Of a DNA stretch of 64,000 nt, positions 33,080 to 41,808 are shown one piece after another. Position 1 is the stretch's first letter; each line of letters opens with the position of its first letter. A program made the translations under genes and the position numbers. The stretch spans positions 1 through 64,000 of the forward strand of contig DASPIW010000031.1 of NCBI GenBank assembly GCA_035628915.1, read 5' to 3'. The notes beneath the pieces were generated by a model that was given only the letters and a program-made list of their open reading frames with translations, was not told the origin of the DNA and made no database searches. This DNA is from JARBUG01 sp035628915 (lineage in GTDB: Bacteria; Bacillota; Sulfobacillia; Symbiobacteriales; Symbiobacteriaceae).

Positions 33080-33358
33080 ATGGGAAAGGCCGACGACGCC
33101 AACAAGAAGTTCAAGAACCAGCGAAACGATGAGCCCACCACGATTGATACCACCGAAACGGGCAACCACCCCCGGGGCAACTATCTGAACGATAACAGAA
33201 TGGGCCTGCCAAATCCAGATCAAGCGAACGACATTTGGATTGAGCAAGAGGACCAGGCTAAGCAAGGCATGGCCCGTCGCCTCGACGCGAGGAACGCCCA
33301 GGCGGCGCCCGGCCACCCATACATCCGCAACTCCCAAGGCGGCGGCGAAGTGCAATAA
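33080..33358 (+). CDS. Small hydrophilic protein, unrecognised
   Basis: The 92-residue protein is rich in Asn, Asp, Gln, Gly and Lys with almost no hydrophobic core, so it is probably disordered. It starts at ATG 33080 behind GAAAGGGGG. It resembles in composition two other small plus-strand orphans in this window (46250 and 54290). Small acidic-soluble or desiccation-type spore proteins have this look, but no SASP signature (such as GGE-type repeats) is present. Confidence 0.6.
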   Translation: MGKADDANKKFKNQRNDEPTTIDTTETGNHPRGNYLNDNRMGLPNPDQANDIWIEQEDQAKQGMARRLDARNAQAAPGHPYIRNSQGGGEVQ

Positions 33359-33399
33359 TACCTCAGCCCGAAGGAATTCGAAGCTTGTTCAGCGAGCGA

Positions 33400-33424
33400 G
33401 GGGGCAGTTCCGCTGCCCCCTTTT
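33400..33424 (+). terminator. Terminator of the 33080 gene (left arm of the inverted repeat)
   Basis: GGGGGCAG (33400-33407) pairs with CTGCCCCC (33413-33420), followed by TTTT. Confidence 0.85.
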
Positions 33425-33676
33425 CTGCGCGGGCCTGTATGTGCAGCGCCATGCATGAAGAAGGCCGGCGCATTCACCGGCGACCGCGCTAAGCCTCGGG
33501 GGCCGGGGCCGCCCGCAGGAGGCGCCGCACCGAAGGTGGCGCCGACTTACCCCAGGGTCGGTCTGCGGAACGTGCAGACCGACCACAAGGCCCCGGCCCC
33601 CGGGGCGTCTCGTTACCCAGAGAGCCGGTGGCCGCGACGGTTTCTTCATGCATGGCGCTGCGAAGCCCAGAACCGC

Positions 33677-33708
33677 AAAAGGAAAGGGGGCAGCGCAATA
33701 CTGCCCCC
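33677..33708 (-). terminator. Terminator of the EF-G paralogue (right arm)
   Basis: On the minus strand GGGGGCAG (33708-33701) pairs with CTGCCCCC (33693-33686), followed by TTTCCTTTT. It lies 10 bases after the stop codon. Confidence 0.85.
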
Positions 33709-33717
33709 CGAAACTCA

Positions 33718-35805
33718 CTATTCGGCTTCTTCCTTCCGGGCAGCTGCGGCCGCTTCAATAATCGGCTTAGCCACGATTGCCGGGACTTCTTCGTAGCGGT
33801 CGAACTCGAAGCTGAACTCGCCGCGGCCCTGGGTCATGGAACGCAGGTCGATGGCGTACCGGGCCATTTCGCTAAGGGGCACGGTGCCCTTGACGACCTG
33901 GTGGCCGTCGCCCGTGGGCTCCATGCCGGCGATGCGGCCGCGCTTCTTGTTCAGGTCGCCCATAATGTCGCCCATATACTGGTCAGGTACCCGTACTTCG
34001 ATCTTCATGATCGGCTCAAGCAGAACCGGCTTGGCGTTGCTGAACGCAGTCCGGAACGCCGTACGGGCGGCGATCTTGAAGGCCATTTCCGAAGAGTCGA
34101 CGTCGTGGTAGGAGCCGTCCAGCAACGTGCAGCGGATGCCCTGGACCGGGTAGCCGGCGATGACGCCGTCAGCCATGGTCTCCTGGACGCCCTTGTCAAC
34201 GGCGGGCCGGTAGTTCAGGGGAATGGCGCCGGCGAAAATCCGGTCGACGAACTCGTAGTTGCCCTCAAAGAGCGGCTCGATTTCGATCTTGCAGTGGCCG
34301 TACTGGCCGCGGCCGCCGGACTGCTTCTTGTGCTTGTACTCGGCCTGCGCCTTGCCCCGAATCGTCTCCTTATAGGAGACCTTCGGCTCGGTGGTGCTGG
34401 CGTCGACGCCGAACTTCCGCTTCAGGCGGTCGACCATGACGTCCACGTGGGTTTCGCCCAGGCCTGAGACGATCGTCTCAGCGGTGACCGGGTCGCGGCG
34501 CACGGTGATGGTCTGGTCTTCTTCGGCCAGGCGGGCCAGGCCGGAGCCGATCTTTTCTTCGTCGCCCTTCGCCTTCGGATGGACGGCGACCGAGAAGACG
34601 GGCGTCGGGAATTCGATCGGGTTGATGTGGATCTGGTTGGCTTCTTCGCACAGGGTGTCGTTGGTCTGCGTCACGTTCAGCTTTGCCACGGCGAAAATGT
34701 CGCCGGGGCCGGCTTCGGTGATGGCGTCCTGCGCCTTGCCCTTGGGAATGAACATATGCGAAAGCTTCTCGGTCTTGCCCTTGGTCGCGTTATAAACCAC
34801 CGTGTCGTTCTTCACGCTGCCCGAGAACACCCGCATGATCGTCATGCGGCCCACGAAGGGGTCAGCGGTGGTTTTGAAGACGAGTGCGCTGAACGGCGCT
34901 TTCTCGTCGGCCTTTCGAGTCAGTTCGTCGCCGTTGGCGTCGGTTCCCTTGACCTCGGCCACGTCGGCGGGAGAGGGCGCAAATTCTACGATCGCATCCA
35001 TAAGCAGGGACGTGCCAAAGTTCTTGCCGCCCGCAGCCACGAAGACCGGGACGATCTGTCCGTTGGCGATGCCCTTCTTGGTGCCCATCACGAGTTCCTC
35101 TTCGGTGAGGGCGCCCTCTTCGAGGAACTTCATGGTCAGTTCGTCATCGGCCTCGGCGGCCAGTTCGGTCAGCTTTTCGCGGATTTCGTCGACCCGGCCC
35201 TTGAAGTTGGCGGGGACTTCCGCTTCCTTGACTTCCTTGCCGGCAAACATGTAGGCCTTGCCGTGAATGACGTCCACAATACCCTTGAAATCGGCCTGGG
35301 AACCGATGGGCAACTGGAAAGCGATGACAGAGCGGCCGAACGCGTTCTCCAGGGAGGCCAGGGCCTTATCGAAGTTAGCGTTTTCACGGTCCATTTTATT
35401 GATCACGGCCATGCGGGCAACGCCGGCCTTGAGCGCATGCTTGTAGGTAAGTTCGGTGCCGACTTCCACGCCGGCAACGGCATCGATGATCGTGACCGCG
35501 GTTTCGACTACCCGCAGGGCAGCCTTCACTTCACCGACAAAGTCGAAGTACCCGGGGGTGTCCAGCAGCGTAAACTTGTGGCCCTTCCATTCCAACGGCG
35601 CAATACCCATGGAAATGGAGACCTTCCGCCGGATTTCCTCGGGGTCAAAGTCCATGGTACTGTTGCCTTCGTCCACGCGTCCCAGCCTGTCAGTTGCCCC
35701 GGCGGTGAAAAGCATCGCTTCGGCCAGCGATGTCTTACCGGCACCGCCATGGGCAATTAGGGCCAGGTTACGCACCTTCTCAACAGGGAATCTTTTCAAC
35801 TCCAT
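33718..35805 (-). CDS. Elongation factor G-like GTPase (EF-G paralogue)
   Basis: The 695-residue translational GTPase has EF-G architecture: G domain with P-loop AHGGAGKTSLAEAMLF, DTPGYFDF (G3) and NKMD (G4), then domains II-V ending in a C-terminal EF-G fold. The P-loop reads GGAGKT where translocating EF-G has HxDHGKT, and G3 has DTPGYFDF rather than DTPGHVDF. These are traits of the FusA2/EF-G-like subgroup whose role (perhaps recycling or stress translation) is not settled. It stands alone rather than in the str operon. ATG 35805 follows GAGGAGG. Confidence 0.88.
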   Translation of the reverse strand: MELKRFPVEKVRNLALIAHGGAGKTSLAEAMLFTAGATDRLGRVDEGNSTMDFDPEEIRRKVSISMGIAPLEWKGHKFTLLDTPGYFDFVGEVKAALRVVETAVTIIDAVAGVEVGTELTYKHALKAGVARMAVINKMDRENANFDKALASLENAFGRSVIAFQLPIGSQADFKGIVDVIHGKAYMFAGKEVKEAEVPANFKGRVDEIREKLTELAAEADDELTMKFLEEGALTEEELVMGTKKGIANGQIVPVFVAAGGKNFGTSLLMDAIVEFAPSPADVAEVKGTDANGDELTRKADEKAPFSALVFKTTADPFVGRMTIMRVFSGSVKNDTVVYNATKGKTEKLSHMFIPKGKAQDAITEAGPGDIFAVAKLNVTQTNDTLCEEANQIHINPIEFPTPVFSVAVHPKAKGDEEKIGSGLARLAEEDQTITVRRDPVTAETIVSGLGETHVDVMVDRLKRKFGVDASTTEPKVSYKETIRGKAQAEYKHKKQSGGRGQYGHCKIEIEPLFEGNYEFVDRIFAGAIPLNYRPAVDKGVQETMADGVIAGYPVQGIRCTLLDGSYHDVDSSEMAFKIAARTAFRTAFSNAKPVLLEPIMKIEVRVPDQYMGDIMGDLNKKRGRIAGMEPTGDGHQVVKGTVPLSEMARYAIDLRSMTQGRGEFSFEFDRYEEVPAIVAKPIIEAAAAARKEEAE

Positions 35806-36381
35806 CTCCTCCTCAGCGGTTGATGGAACTGGGCTGGTCGGGAGCCCCGCGGGGACTCGCGTTCCCTAGAGTGGTCCGAAGGGGGCTCAAAGGCGCACCG
35901 ACTTCCCGGTGCGCCACGCTACTGGCCAGCCGTTCAGGCGACCTTGGTTCTACAGCTACCGGGGGCCATTGTTCGACTACCGGCAAGTTAACTCCTGCCC
36001 AAAACGCCCAAACTTGTCCGAAAGTCCTACTCCCGTAAACCTTGTGCCAGGGAAGCCCTGGCTGTGATCTATACGATGCATAACCGCCCCTTAATACCGC
36101 TACCCAGACCGCCGTGCCCATGTAGACGCGGGCGAAACTGAGCCGGGCAAGGAATGCCGCGCCCGGGCGGTGGGCAGGGGTATCCGCAGTGCCGTTCGGG
36201 GGCGTAGGTTACAGGCAGTTGTCCCCGTTACCCATTTACCGGCGCCGTCGGCGGTGCGCTACCAAAGAAAGCTGCCCGACCGGTTCCGACGGCGGCGAAC
36301 CAGACCGAGGGATTACTGCCTGTTAGCGGAGCCCCCGGGGCAACAAGGATCCCCTGACCACTGCCCGGGAACCGCGCGCGT
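35806..36381. other. 576-base region upstream of the EF-G paralogue
   Basis: No supported gene. The minus-strand frame 35813-36121 (102 codons) and part of 36228-36467 look weakly protein-like but have no starts. A perfect 9-bp hairpin GGCGCACCG/CGGTGCGCC (35892-35900 with 35907-35915) followed by three T lies about 90 bases before the EF-G paralogue, so a leader or attenuator is possible. The rest is unexplained. Confidence 0.4.
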
Positions 36382-37587
36382 CTATTCCTTACCCGGTGGC
36401 TGAAGTGCCGCCTCCGTGTATACATTGGCCGCGTTCCACAAAATCCATTCGTTGTATCCAGCGTCATACGTTGCCTGAATCTGTGCCCTCACCTCAGCCG
36501 GCCCATACGGGTACCCCCAGGAAAAGTCCTGCAGCCAGGGCCGCACCGTCACCTTTCCGGTCAGGCCGGCCTTCTCCCACCGCTCCTTGGCATCCAGCAT
36601 CGACCGGTACACCGTCTCATAGGGAGCGGCATTCGGATGGGACAGCCCCAGATTCCCGGGAATGTAGTGACTCGGATACACCATCGGGGAGAGATAATCG
36701 ACCCCGGCGGAAACCTCCTCCAAATGATGCCCGATGCCAAGGTCGTCAGACAGGCTCGTAATCAGCCCGAACACATCGGCGCTGACCCAGACGCCATAGG
36801 GGTGCAACTCCTTGCGGGCGTAGGCAAGAAAGTCGCCGATCACCTGCGCCTTCTCGCGGCCATCCTTGCCGGGATACGAAAGGGTGCTCATCTCGCCGTC
36901 CGTCGGAAACCGCACGTAGTCGAACTGTATCTCGTCGAAACCGGCGAGGGCCGCAGCACGGGCAATATCCACCGCGTATTCCCAGGCCTGCCGATTGTAC
37001 GGATTGAGCCAGGGAACAGAATTGTAGTCCCGCCAAATGCCGCCCCGTGAGCTGTGCACCGCCAGCTCGGGCCGGTACTGCGGCACATGAGCGTCCTTGA
37101 ATGTAACAATCCGGGCAATGCTGTAGATGTTCTTCGACCGGAGGAGGCCCGTAAAGGCCTCCAAGTCATCGAAATCCGCGTGAACGGCCTCGGCGCCGCG
37201 GGCGACGGGGTGGTCAAAGTCAAACGTTACGTTGCCCCAGTCGTCCTTGATGTTTACGACCATGGCGTTCAGCTCGGTGCGCTCAACCAGGGCGAGCAGC
37301 GGATCAAACGTGTCGGGGCGGGTCGCGGTTGAAGAAGTCAGATAGATCCCCTTGACCTTCACCCGGGGCGGCTGCATCTGCTGCTGGGCCTGCGCCCAGC
37401 CCGCCTTCACCTGCTCCAGCGATATGAACGGCTGCCCGGGTTGATATGCCCCCGCGGCGGCTTGCGGCGCTGTGCCTTCCGCCGCTGACGCCCGGGGCGG
37501 CGCGCCAAGGCCGGCGGAGAGCAGGCTCCCGGCAACCATAGCCCACACCGCCACCCGCTTGATTCCGGAGCGATTCCGACTATGCAT
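36382..37587 (-). CDS. Secreted DUF4015 putative glycoside hydrolase
   Basis: The 401-residue protein has a signal peptide (VAVWAMVAGSLLSAGLGAPPRASA, cleavage after about residue 35; shorter core VAVWAMVAGSLLSAG) and a TIM-barrel-type domain of the DUF4015 family: VKGIYLTSSTA, LNAMVVNIKDDWGNVTFD, WLNPYNRQAWEYAVDIA, GFDEIQFDYVRFPTDG and YLSPMVYPSHY. Conserved acidic residues in IQFDYVRFP are candidate catalytic positions. Substrate is unknown; cell-wall or exopolysaccharide sugars are likely. Confidence 0.83.
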   Translation of the reverse strand: MHSRNRSGIKRVAVWAMVAGSLLSAGLGAPPRASAAEGTAPQAAAGAYQPGQPFISLEQVKAGWAQAQQQMQPPRVKVKGIYLTSSTATRPDTFDPLLALVERTELNAMVVNIKDDWGNVTFDFDHPVARGAEAVHADFDDLEAFTGLLRSKNIYSIARIVTFKDAHVPQYRPELAVHSSRGGIWRDYNSVPWLNPYNRQAWEYAVDIARAAALAGFDEIQFDYVRFPTDGEMSTLSYPGKDGREKAQVIGDFLAYARKELHPYGVWVSADVFGLITSLSDDLGIGHHLEEVSAGVDYLSPMVYPSHYIPGNLGLSHPNAAPYETVYRSMLDAKERWEKAGLTGKVTVRPWLQDFSWGYPYGPAEVRAQIQATYDAGYNEWILWNAANVYTEAALQPPGKE

Positions 37588-37622
37588 GAGGGCGAATCCT
37601 CCAAATAGTGTGCTTGTATACT

Positions 37623-39200
37623 TTATAGTTCGCCGTACATCACACGGCCACCTACTACCGTGGCCAGGGGCCGAGCCTCGCGCAGCGCTTCTTCGCTGCC
37701 GGAGGAGATGTCGTGGGTGAGCACCACGAAGTCAGCGTACTTGCCGGCGGCGATTGAACCCTTCATATCCTCTTCTCCGGATGCGTAGGCGCCGCCCATG
37801 GTGAATCCGTGGAGCGCCTCGTTCAGGCTGAGCCGCTCTACCGGGTACCACGATTCGGACTCAGGCTCGTCGAGCCGCTTGCGCCAGACCGCCGCATGAA
37901 TCCCGGCCAGAGGGTCAAGCGGCTCGACGGGCACGTCCGAACCGAAGGCCAGCCGGGCGCCCGACCTGAGCAGGCTGCGGAACGCATAGGCCAGCCGGGC
38001 TCGCTCTCCCCAGTACTTGTCTGCGATATAGCGGTCGCTGGGCGCGTGGCTCGGCTGCACCGATGCGATGATGCCCAGTTCGGCGAACCGGGGCAGATCA
38101 TCGTCCGTGAGCAGCTGGGCGTGCTCAATCCGGTGGCGCAGGCCCTTGCGGCGGGAAATGTCAGCCACAGGCTCCAGGGCGTCCAGCACCATCCGGTTGG
38201 CCGCATCGCCAATGGCGTGCACAGCGACGGCGAGATTGTGCCGCACGGCCTTCTCAATCACGGCGGCCATTGACCCAGGTGTATGCGTGGGGACTCCCGT
38301 GTAGTTCGGGCGCCCCTCGAAGCCTTCCAGCATATATGCCGTCTGCGAGCCGAGGGACCCATCGGAGAACATTTTCACGCACCCTACCCGGAGCCACTCG
38401 TTGCCGAAACCGGTCATCAGGCCCGCCCCGATGGCATGGTCCAGCGCGCTTTCCGGAATCTGCTTGAAGAAGCGAACAGAAAGCTCACCGCGGGCCTCCA
38501 GGGCCTGCAGGCTGCGGAAGCAATCGATGCCGTCCATGCAGTGCAGCCCGGTTATGCCCACCCGGTTTGCATAGCGGAGCCCCTGCCGCATTGCCTGCAA
38601 GTGCTCTTCGGGCGTCCGTTCGGGGATCACGTCGTAAATCAGGGAATTGGCGTTCTCCTGGAAGATGCCCGTCGGCTCGCCCCGCTCGTCGCGCATGATC
38701 TGGCCGCCGACCGGTGTAGGGGTGGCGGCAGTAATACCTGCCTCCCGGAGCACCAGCGAATTGACCCAGAGGCTGTGGCCATCCTTGCTCGAGAGCGCTA
38801 CCCGGTGCAGCGGCGCGACCATATCCAAATCGCGGCACGTCGGCCAGCGGTCCCACAAGTTCGCGTTGAAGCCGTGGCCGCGGACCCAGCCGCCGCCCGG
38901 CGTGCGGGCGACCCGGTCCCGCACCAGCGCCACCGCTTCATCGATGGAAGCGACACCGTCGAGGTTAATGTCGAGCAGGCCGAAACTGAACCAGGAGAAG
39001 TGGACATGGCTGTCAATGAGGCCGGGCACAACGGTGCAGCCGCCCAGGTCAACCACACGGTCGCCCGGCCCCAGCAGACCGTCCAGCGTATGCGCCGCGC
39101 CGGCGCCCAGGAAGCGCCCGTCTTCCACGACAAAAGCTTCTGCCCGTGGATTGCCGGGGTCCATCGTCAATACCTGTCCATTTCGGTAAAGCGTGCGCAC
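37623..39200 (-). CDS. YtcJ-type metal-dependent amidohydrolase
   Basis: The 525-residue enzyme belongs to the amidohydrolase superfamily, YtcJ/imidazolonepropionase-like branch. It has the N-terminal beta-sandwich (LYRNGQVLTMDP), metal site VVPGLIDSHVHFSWFS, HAIGDAANRMVLDAL, RIEHAQLL and the C-terminal AFGSDVPVEPLDPLAGIHAAV. GTG 39200 is used (AGGAGAGGGG eight bases upstream) since the longer frame has no ribosome binding site. Cytoplasmic; substrate unknown, possibly an amide or N-formyl compound. Confidence 0.87.
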   Translation of the reverse strand: MRTLYRNGQVLTMDPGNPRAEAFVVEDGRFLGAGAAHTLDGLLGPGDRVVDLGGCTVVPGLIDSHVHFSWFSFGLLDINLDGVASIDEAVALVRDRVARTPGGGWVRGHGFNANLWDRWPTCRDLDMVAPLHRVALSSKDGHSLWVNSLVLREAGITAATPTPVGGQIMRDERGEPTGIFQENANSLIYDVIPERTPEEHLQAMRQGLRYANRVGITGLHCMDGIDCFRSLQALEARGELSVRFFKQIPESALDHAIGAGLMTGFGNEWLRVGCVKMFSDGSLGSQTAYMLEGFEGRPNYTGVPTHTPGSMAAVIEKAVRHNLAVAVHAIGDAANRMVLDALEPVADISRRKGLRHRIEHAQLLTDDDLPRFAELGIIASVQPSHAPSDRYIADKYWGERARLAYAFRSLLRSGARLAFGSDVPVEPLDPLAGIHAAVWRKRLDEPESESWYPVERLSLNEALHGFTMGGAYASGEEDMKGSIAAGKYADFVVLTHDISSGSEEALREARPLATVVGGRVMYGEL

Positions 39201-39290
39201 AGTCCGAACCCCTCTCCTATCGGTTGTGAGATAGTCAGAAATTCCCCACCGCCACCGTTGTTCCCTCCGGAACCGCACAGGAAATCAAAC

Positions 39291-39316
39291 GGGGCTGCCT
39301 CATTCGAGACAGCCCC
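39291..39316 (-). terminator. Terminator of the sigma-54 catabolic operon
   Basis: GGGGCTGCCTC (39291-39301) pairs with GAGACAGCCCC (39306-39316, one G-T), followed on the minus strand by GTTTGATTT. It lies 33 bases after the transporter stop codon. Confidence 0.8.
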
Positions 39317-39348
39317 CATGCCATGTGAAGGTTGAGCAGCAGATCCGA

Positions 39349-40611
39349 TCAGGGCACCCGCAGGACGGTGAAGAAGAGCCAGCTGATGAAGGCGCCAACG
39401 ACGGACATCGACAGGCCCCAGAGCATCATGTCGCGGAAGATCTTGGACTTGTCCGTCTTCGGGCCGGCCTGAGCGATGAAGACCGCGCCGGTCGTTGAGA
39501 GCGGGCTCAGGTCGGTCAGGTGCCCGGCCACGACGATGGTCGAAACCAGCGCCAACAGACTTCCGCCGCCGATCTTATCCAGCAGGAGCGGCGCCAGCGG
39601 CAGGAACGCCGGCAGGATCACGCCCGAGGTGCTGGCATATGCCGAAATGATTGCAGCGATAAAGCCGACCACCAGGGTCGCGGTAAACGGCGTGGAGAAC
39701 TTCGCCATAATGTCGGCGAACAGTTCCATGCCACCGATCTTGCTCATCAGCGATACGAGAACGGTAACGCCGGTCACCATCATGATGGTGTTCCAGGGCA
39801 TCGCCTTGATGGCCTTGCCCTCGTCTGCCGCCTTCAGCAGGCTGAGGATCGCGCCGATGCCGAAGGCGCCGAGGCCGACATCCAGCTTGAAGATGATGAC
39901 CCCAAGGATCAGGGCAGCAATGCCGGCCAACGTCATCCACTGCTGCTTGTTGAAGGGTTCGACCTCAATATTGAGCAGGGACTCGATCTGGCCCTGATCC
40001 TTCTGCTTCCAGAGTTTCATGCCGCCGAACAGGAAGTAGGCCAGCGCCGAGGCCGCCACGTGTGTTACCAGCATGTTCATCCACAGGGTGAAACCAAATC
40101 CGGTGACGTTCATCTTCTCAAGGATCCCGTTGGCAATGATGCCCGTGGGAGCAATCGGCGACATGGCGCCTGCCTGTGCGCCGTTGCCGACCACCAGCGC
40201 CATGAGCAGGGGCGGAATCCCTACCGATTCAGCGAGCAGCATGGCGGGAGCAGCCAGGAGTGCACTGATGGAGATGTGGCCCGGTCCAATTGCGGCCAGA
40301 ATAAAGGCCAGGAAGAAGAGGACGATGGGGAGCAGGGCGACTTTTCCTCTGACGCTTTTGATGGCGTACTTGGTGATCTTCTCGAGGGTCCCGTTGACCT
40401 GAGCCAGTGCGAACAGGTAGGTGACGCCGGCCAGCATGATAAACAGGCTCGTCGGATACCCCGCGATGATGCTCGCAACCTTCTGCCCGCCTATGTAGTA
40501 TCCAACGACCAGCGACAATCCGAGGGCCAGGGTGCCGATGTTGCGTTCAGTCAGGACGCTGACAACAATCGCGATAATCAGGGCGATAAGAGAAATTACC
40601 GGCAACGACAT
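39349..40611 (-). CDS. MatC-type dicarboxylate transporter
   Basis: The 420-residue integral membrane protein has about 11-12 helices and the ion-transporter superfamily arrangement. GPGHISISALLAAPAML and GNGAQAGAMSPIAPTGIIANG in the first half, and SAYASTSGVILPAFLPLAP in the second, resemble the MatC N-terminal (malonate/dicarboxylate carrier) family. It is the last gene of the operon starting at 44045, so it probably imports the pathway substrate, likely a di- or tricarboxylate. The substrate is inference. Confidence 0.8.
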   Translation of the reverse strand: MSLPVISLIALIIAIVVSVLTERNIGTLALGLSLVVGYYIGGQKVASIIAGYPTSLFIMLAGVTYLFALAQVNGTLEKITKYAIKSVRGKVALLPIVLFFLAFILAAIGPGHISISALLAAPAMLLAESVGIPPLLMALVVGNGAQAGAMSPIAPTGIIANGILEKMNVTGFGFTLWMNMLVTHVAASALAYFLFGGMKLWKQKDQGQIESLLNIEVEPFNKQQWMTLAGIAALILGVIIFKLDVGLGAFGIGAILSLLKAADEGKAIKAMPWNTIMMVTGVTVLVSLMSKIGGMELFADIMAKFSTPFTATLVVGFIAAIISAYASTSGVILPAFLPLAPLLLDKIGGGSLLALVSTIVVAGHLTDLSPLSTTGAVFIAQAGPKTDKSKIFRDMMLWGLSMSVVGAFISWLFFTVLRVP

Positions 40612-40629
40612 TCTGTGACTACCTCCTTG

Positions 40630-41796
40630 TCAGGATTCGTATGGTTCGAGGAAAGAGCGTTGCGCGGCCTTGAGACCGTCTCCCAACCGGATGTCGACCC
40701 CAAACTCTGCCAGAGCCATTTCCACACACCCAATCACAGCCAGGATTTCGGGCTCATATACCGACCCCATGTGCCCGATCCTGAAGACCTTGCCCTCGAG
40801 CTTGCCCAACCCTCCTCCCAGTACGACCCGATACTTCTCTCTCAGGAGCTTGCTTAGGGCTTTCCACTCAATCCCCGGCGGTATGTTGACAGCAGTCAGC
40901 GTAGGTGACGCATCTGATTCGGAAGGCAGTACCGACAGCCCCATCCCTGTGAGTGCGGCTCTGGTGGCCCGGGCAAGGCGATCATGCCGCACGAAAGCGT
41001 TCGCGAGGCCTTCTTCCTGCAAAATGGCGAGGGCTTCCCTCAGGCCAAACAGGATGCCGGTCGGCGGGGTGTAGGCGGAGCCGCCTGCATCGATCGCCTT
41101 TTTCATCTGCTTCCAATCCCAGTACCACCTGGGCATCCGGGAGGTCTCGGCAGCCTTCCAGGCCCTGGGCCCAATGGCCAGAATGGCCAGCCCCGGCGGC
41201 AGCATCAAACCCTTCTGGGAAGCCGCGATGACCACGTCCACTCCCCATTCGTCCGGCCTGATCTCCACCATGCCGAGGGCGCTTACCGCATCCACGAACA
41301 ACAGAGCCGGGTGCCCGGTCTCCTTGATCCCAAGGCCTACCCTCCGAATGTCGTTCAAGACCCCGGTGGTCGTTTCAGTCTGAGGGAGTGAGACAGCCTT
41401 GATCGACCTCGCTGCATCACTGCGCAGCCGGCTGCAGATCTCTTCGGGGTCGACGGCCTTTCCCCAGCCGACTTCGATCCGCTCCACCTGGACGCCATGA
41501 GCCGCAGCGATTTTCGCGAAGCGCTCGCTGAAAACCCCCTGGCTGACGGATAGAATCTTGTCCCCCGGGGAAAGCGTATTGACCACCGTTGCCTCCAGCC
41601 CGCCGCTGCCTGACGCCGGAAAGAACAACACGTCCCCCTGCGTGGCGAGCACCGCTTTAAGGCCCGTGATGCAGTCCTGCACAAGCCTCGCGAATTCGGG
41701 CCCCCGGTGGTTGATCATGGGTACAGCCATCGCCCGGATGACTCTGTCTGGTACGTTGGTGGGACCAGGGATTTGCAAGTATTGCCTACCTGACAC
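40630..41796 (-). CDS. Class V aminotransferase (alanine-glyoxylate/serine-pyruvate type)
   Basis: The 388-residue PLP enzyme has the start QIPGPTNVPDRVIRAMAVPMINHRGPEF, the FFPASGSGGLEATVVN cofactor loop, VDAVSALGMVEIRPDEWGVDVVIAASQKGLMLPPG with the Schiff-base Lys in SQKG, and TPPTGILFGLREAL. Relatives transfer amino groups between alanine, serine or aspartate and glyoxylate or pyruvate. Placed with a threonine-aldolase homologue, it points to glycine/glyoxylate metabolism. Confidence 0.88.
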   Translation of the reverse strand: MSGRQYLQIPGPTNVPDRVIRAMAVPMINHRGPEFARLVQDCITGLKAVLATQGDVLFFPASGSGGLEATVVNTLSPGDKILSVSQGVFSERFAKIAAAHGVQVERIEVGWGKAVDPEEICSRLRSDAARSIKAVSLPQTETTTGVLNDIRRVGLGIKETGHPALLFVDAVSALGMVEIRPDEWGVDVVIAASQKGLMLPPGLAILAIGPRAWKAAETSRMPRWYWDWKQMKKAIDAGGSAYTPPTGILFGLREALAILQEEGLANAFVRHDRLARATRAALTGMGLSVLPSESDASPTLTAVNIPPGIEWKALSKLLREKYRVVLGGGLGKLEGKVFRIGHMGSVYEPEILAVIGCVEMALAEFGVDIRLGDGLKAAQRSFLEPYES

Positions 41797-41808
41797 TGTT
41801 TGCGCCTC

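Larger units (their letters stand above)
33400..33708. repeat. 310-bp long inverted-repeat structure with internal hairpins
   Basis: The arms 33400-33462 and 33642-33708 are inverted copies of each other: both start with a GGGGGCAG...CTGCCCCC hairpin and end with a perfect 19-bp match (33444-33462 with 33642-33660). Inside, CCTCGGGGGCCGGGGCC (33496-33512) nearly matches the complement of a stretch around 33591-33607, and GGTCGGTCTGC pairs with GCAGACCGACC (about 33558-33586). No ORF fits. It lies between two convergent genes. It may be a MITE-like element or a structured RNA. Confidence 0.7.

Noticed and set aside
35813..36121. 102-codon minus-strand frame upstream of the EF-G paralogue
   Set aside because: No start signals, and the frame overlaps the EF-G ribosome binding region. 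Could be a remnant, so kept only as a note.
35806..36381. RNase P RNA or tmRNA
   Set aside because: None of the conserved core motifs I know for these RNAs, nor a tRNA-like end, are visible in this region.
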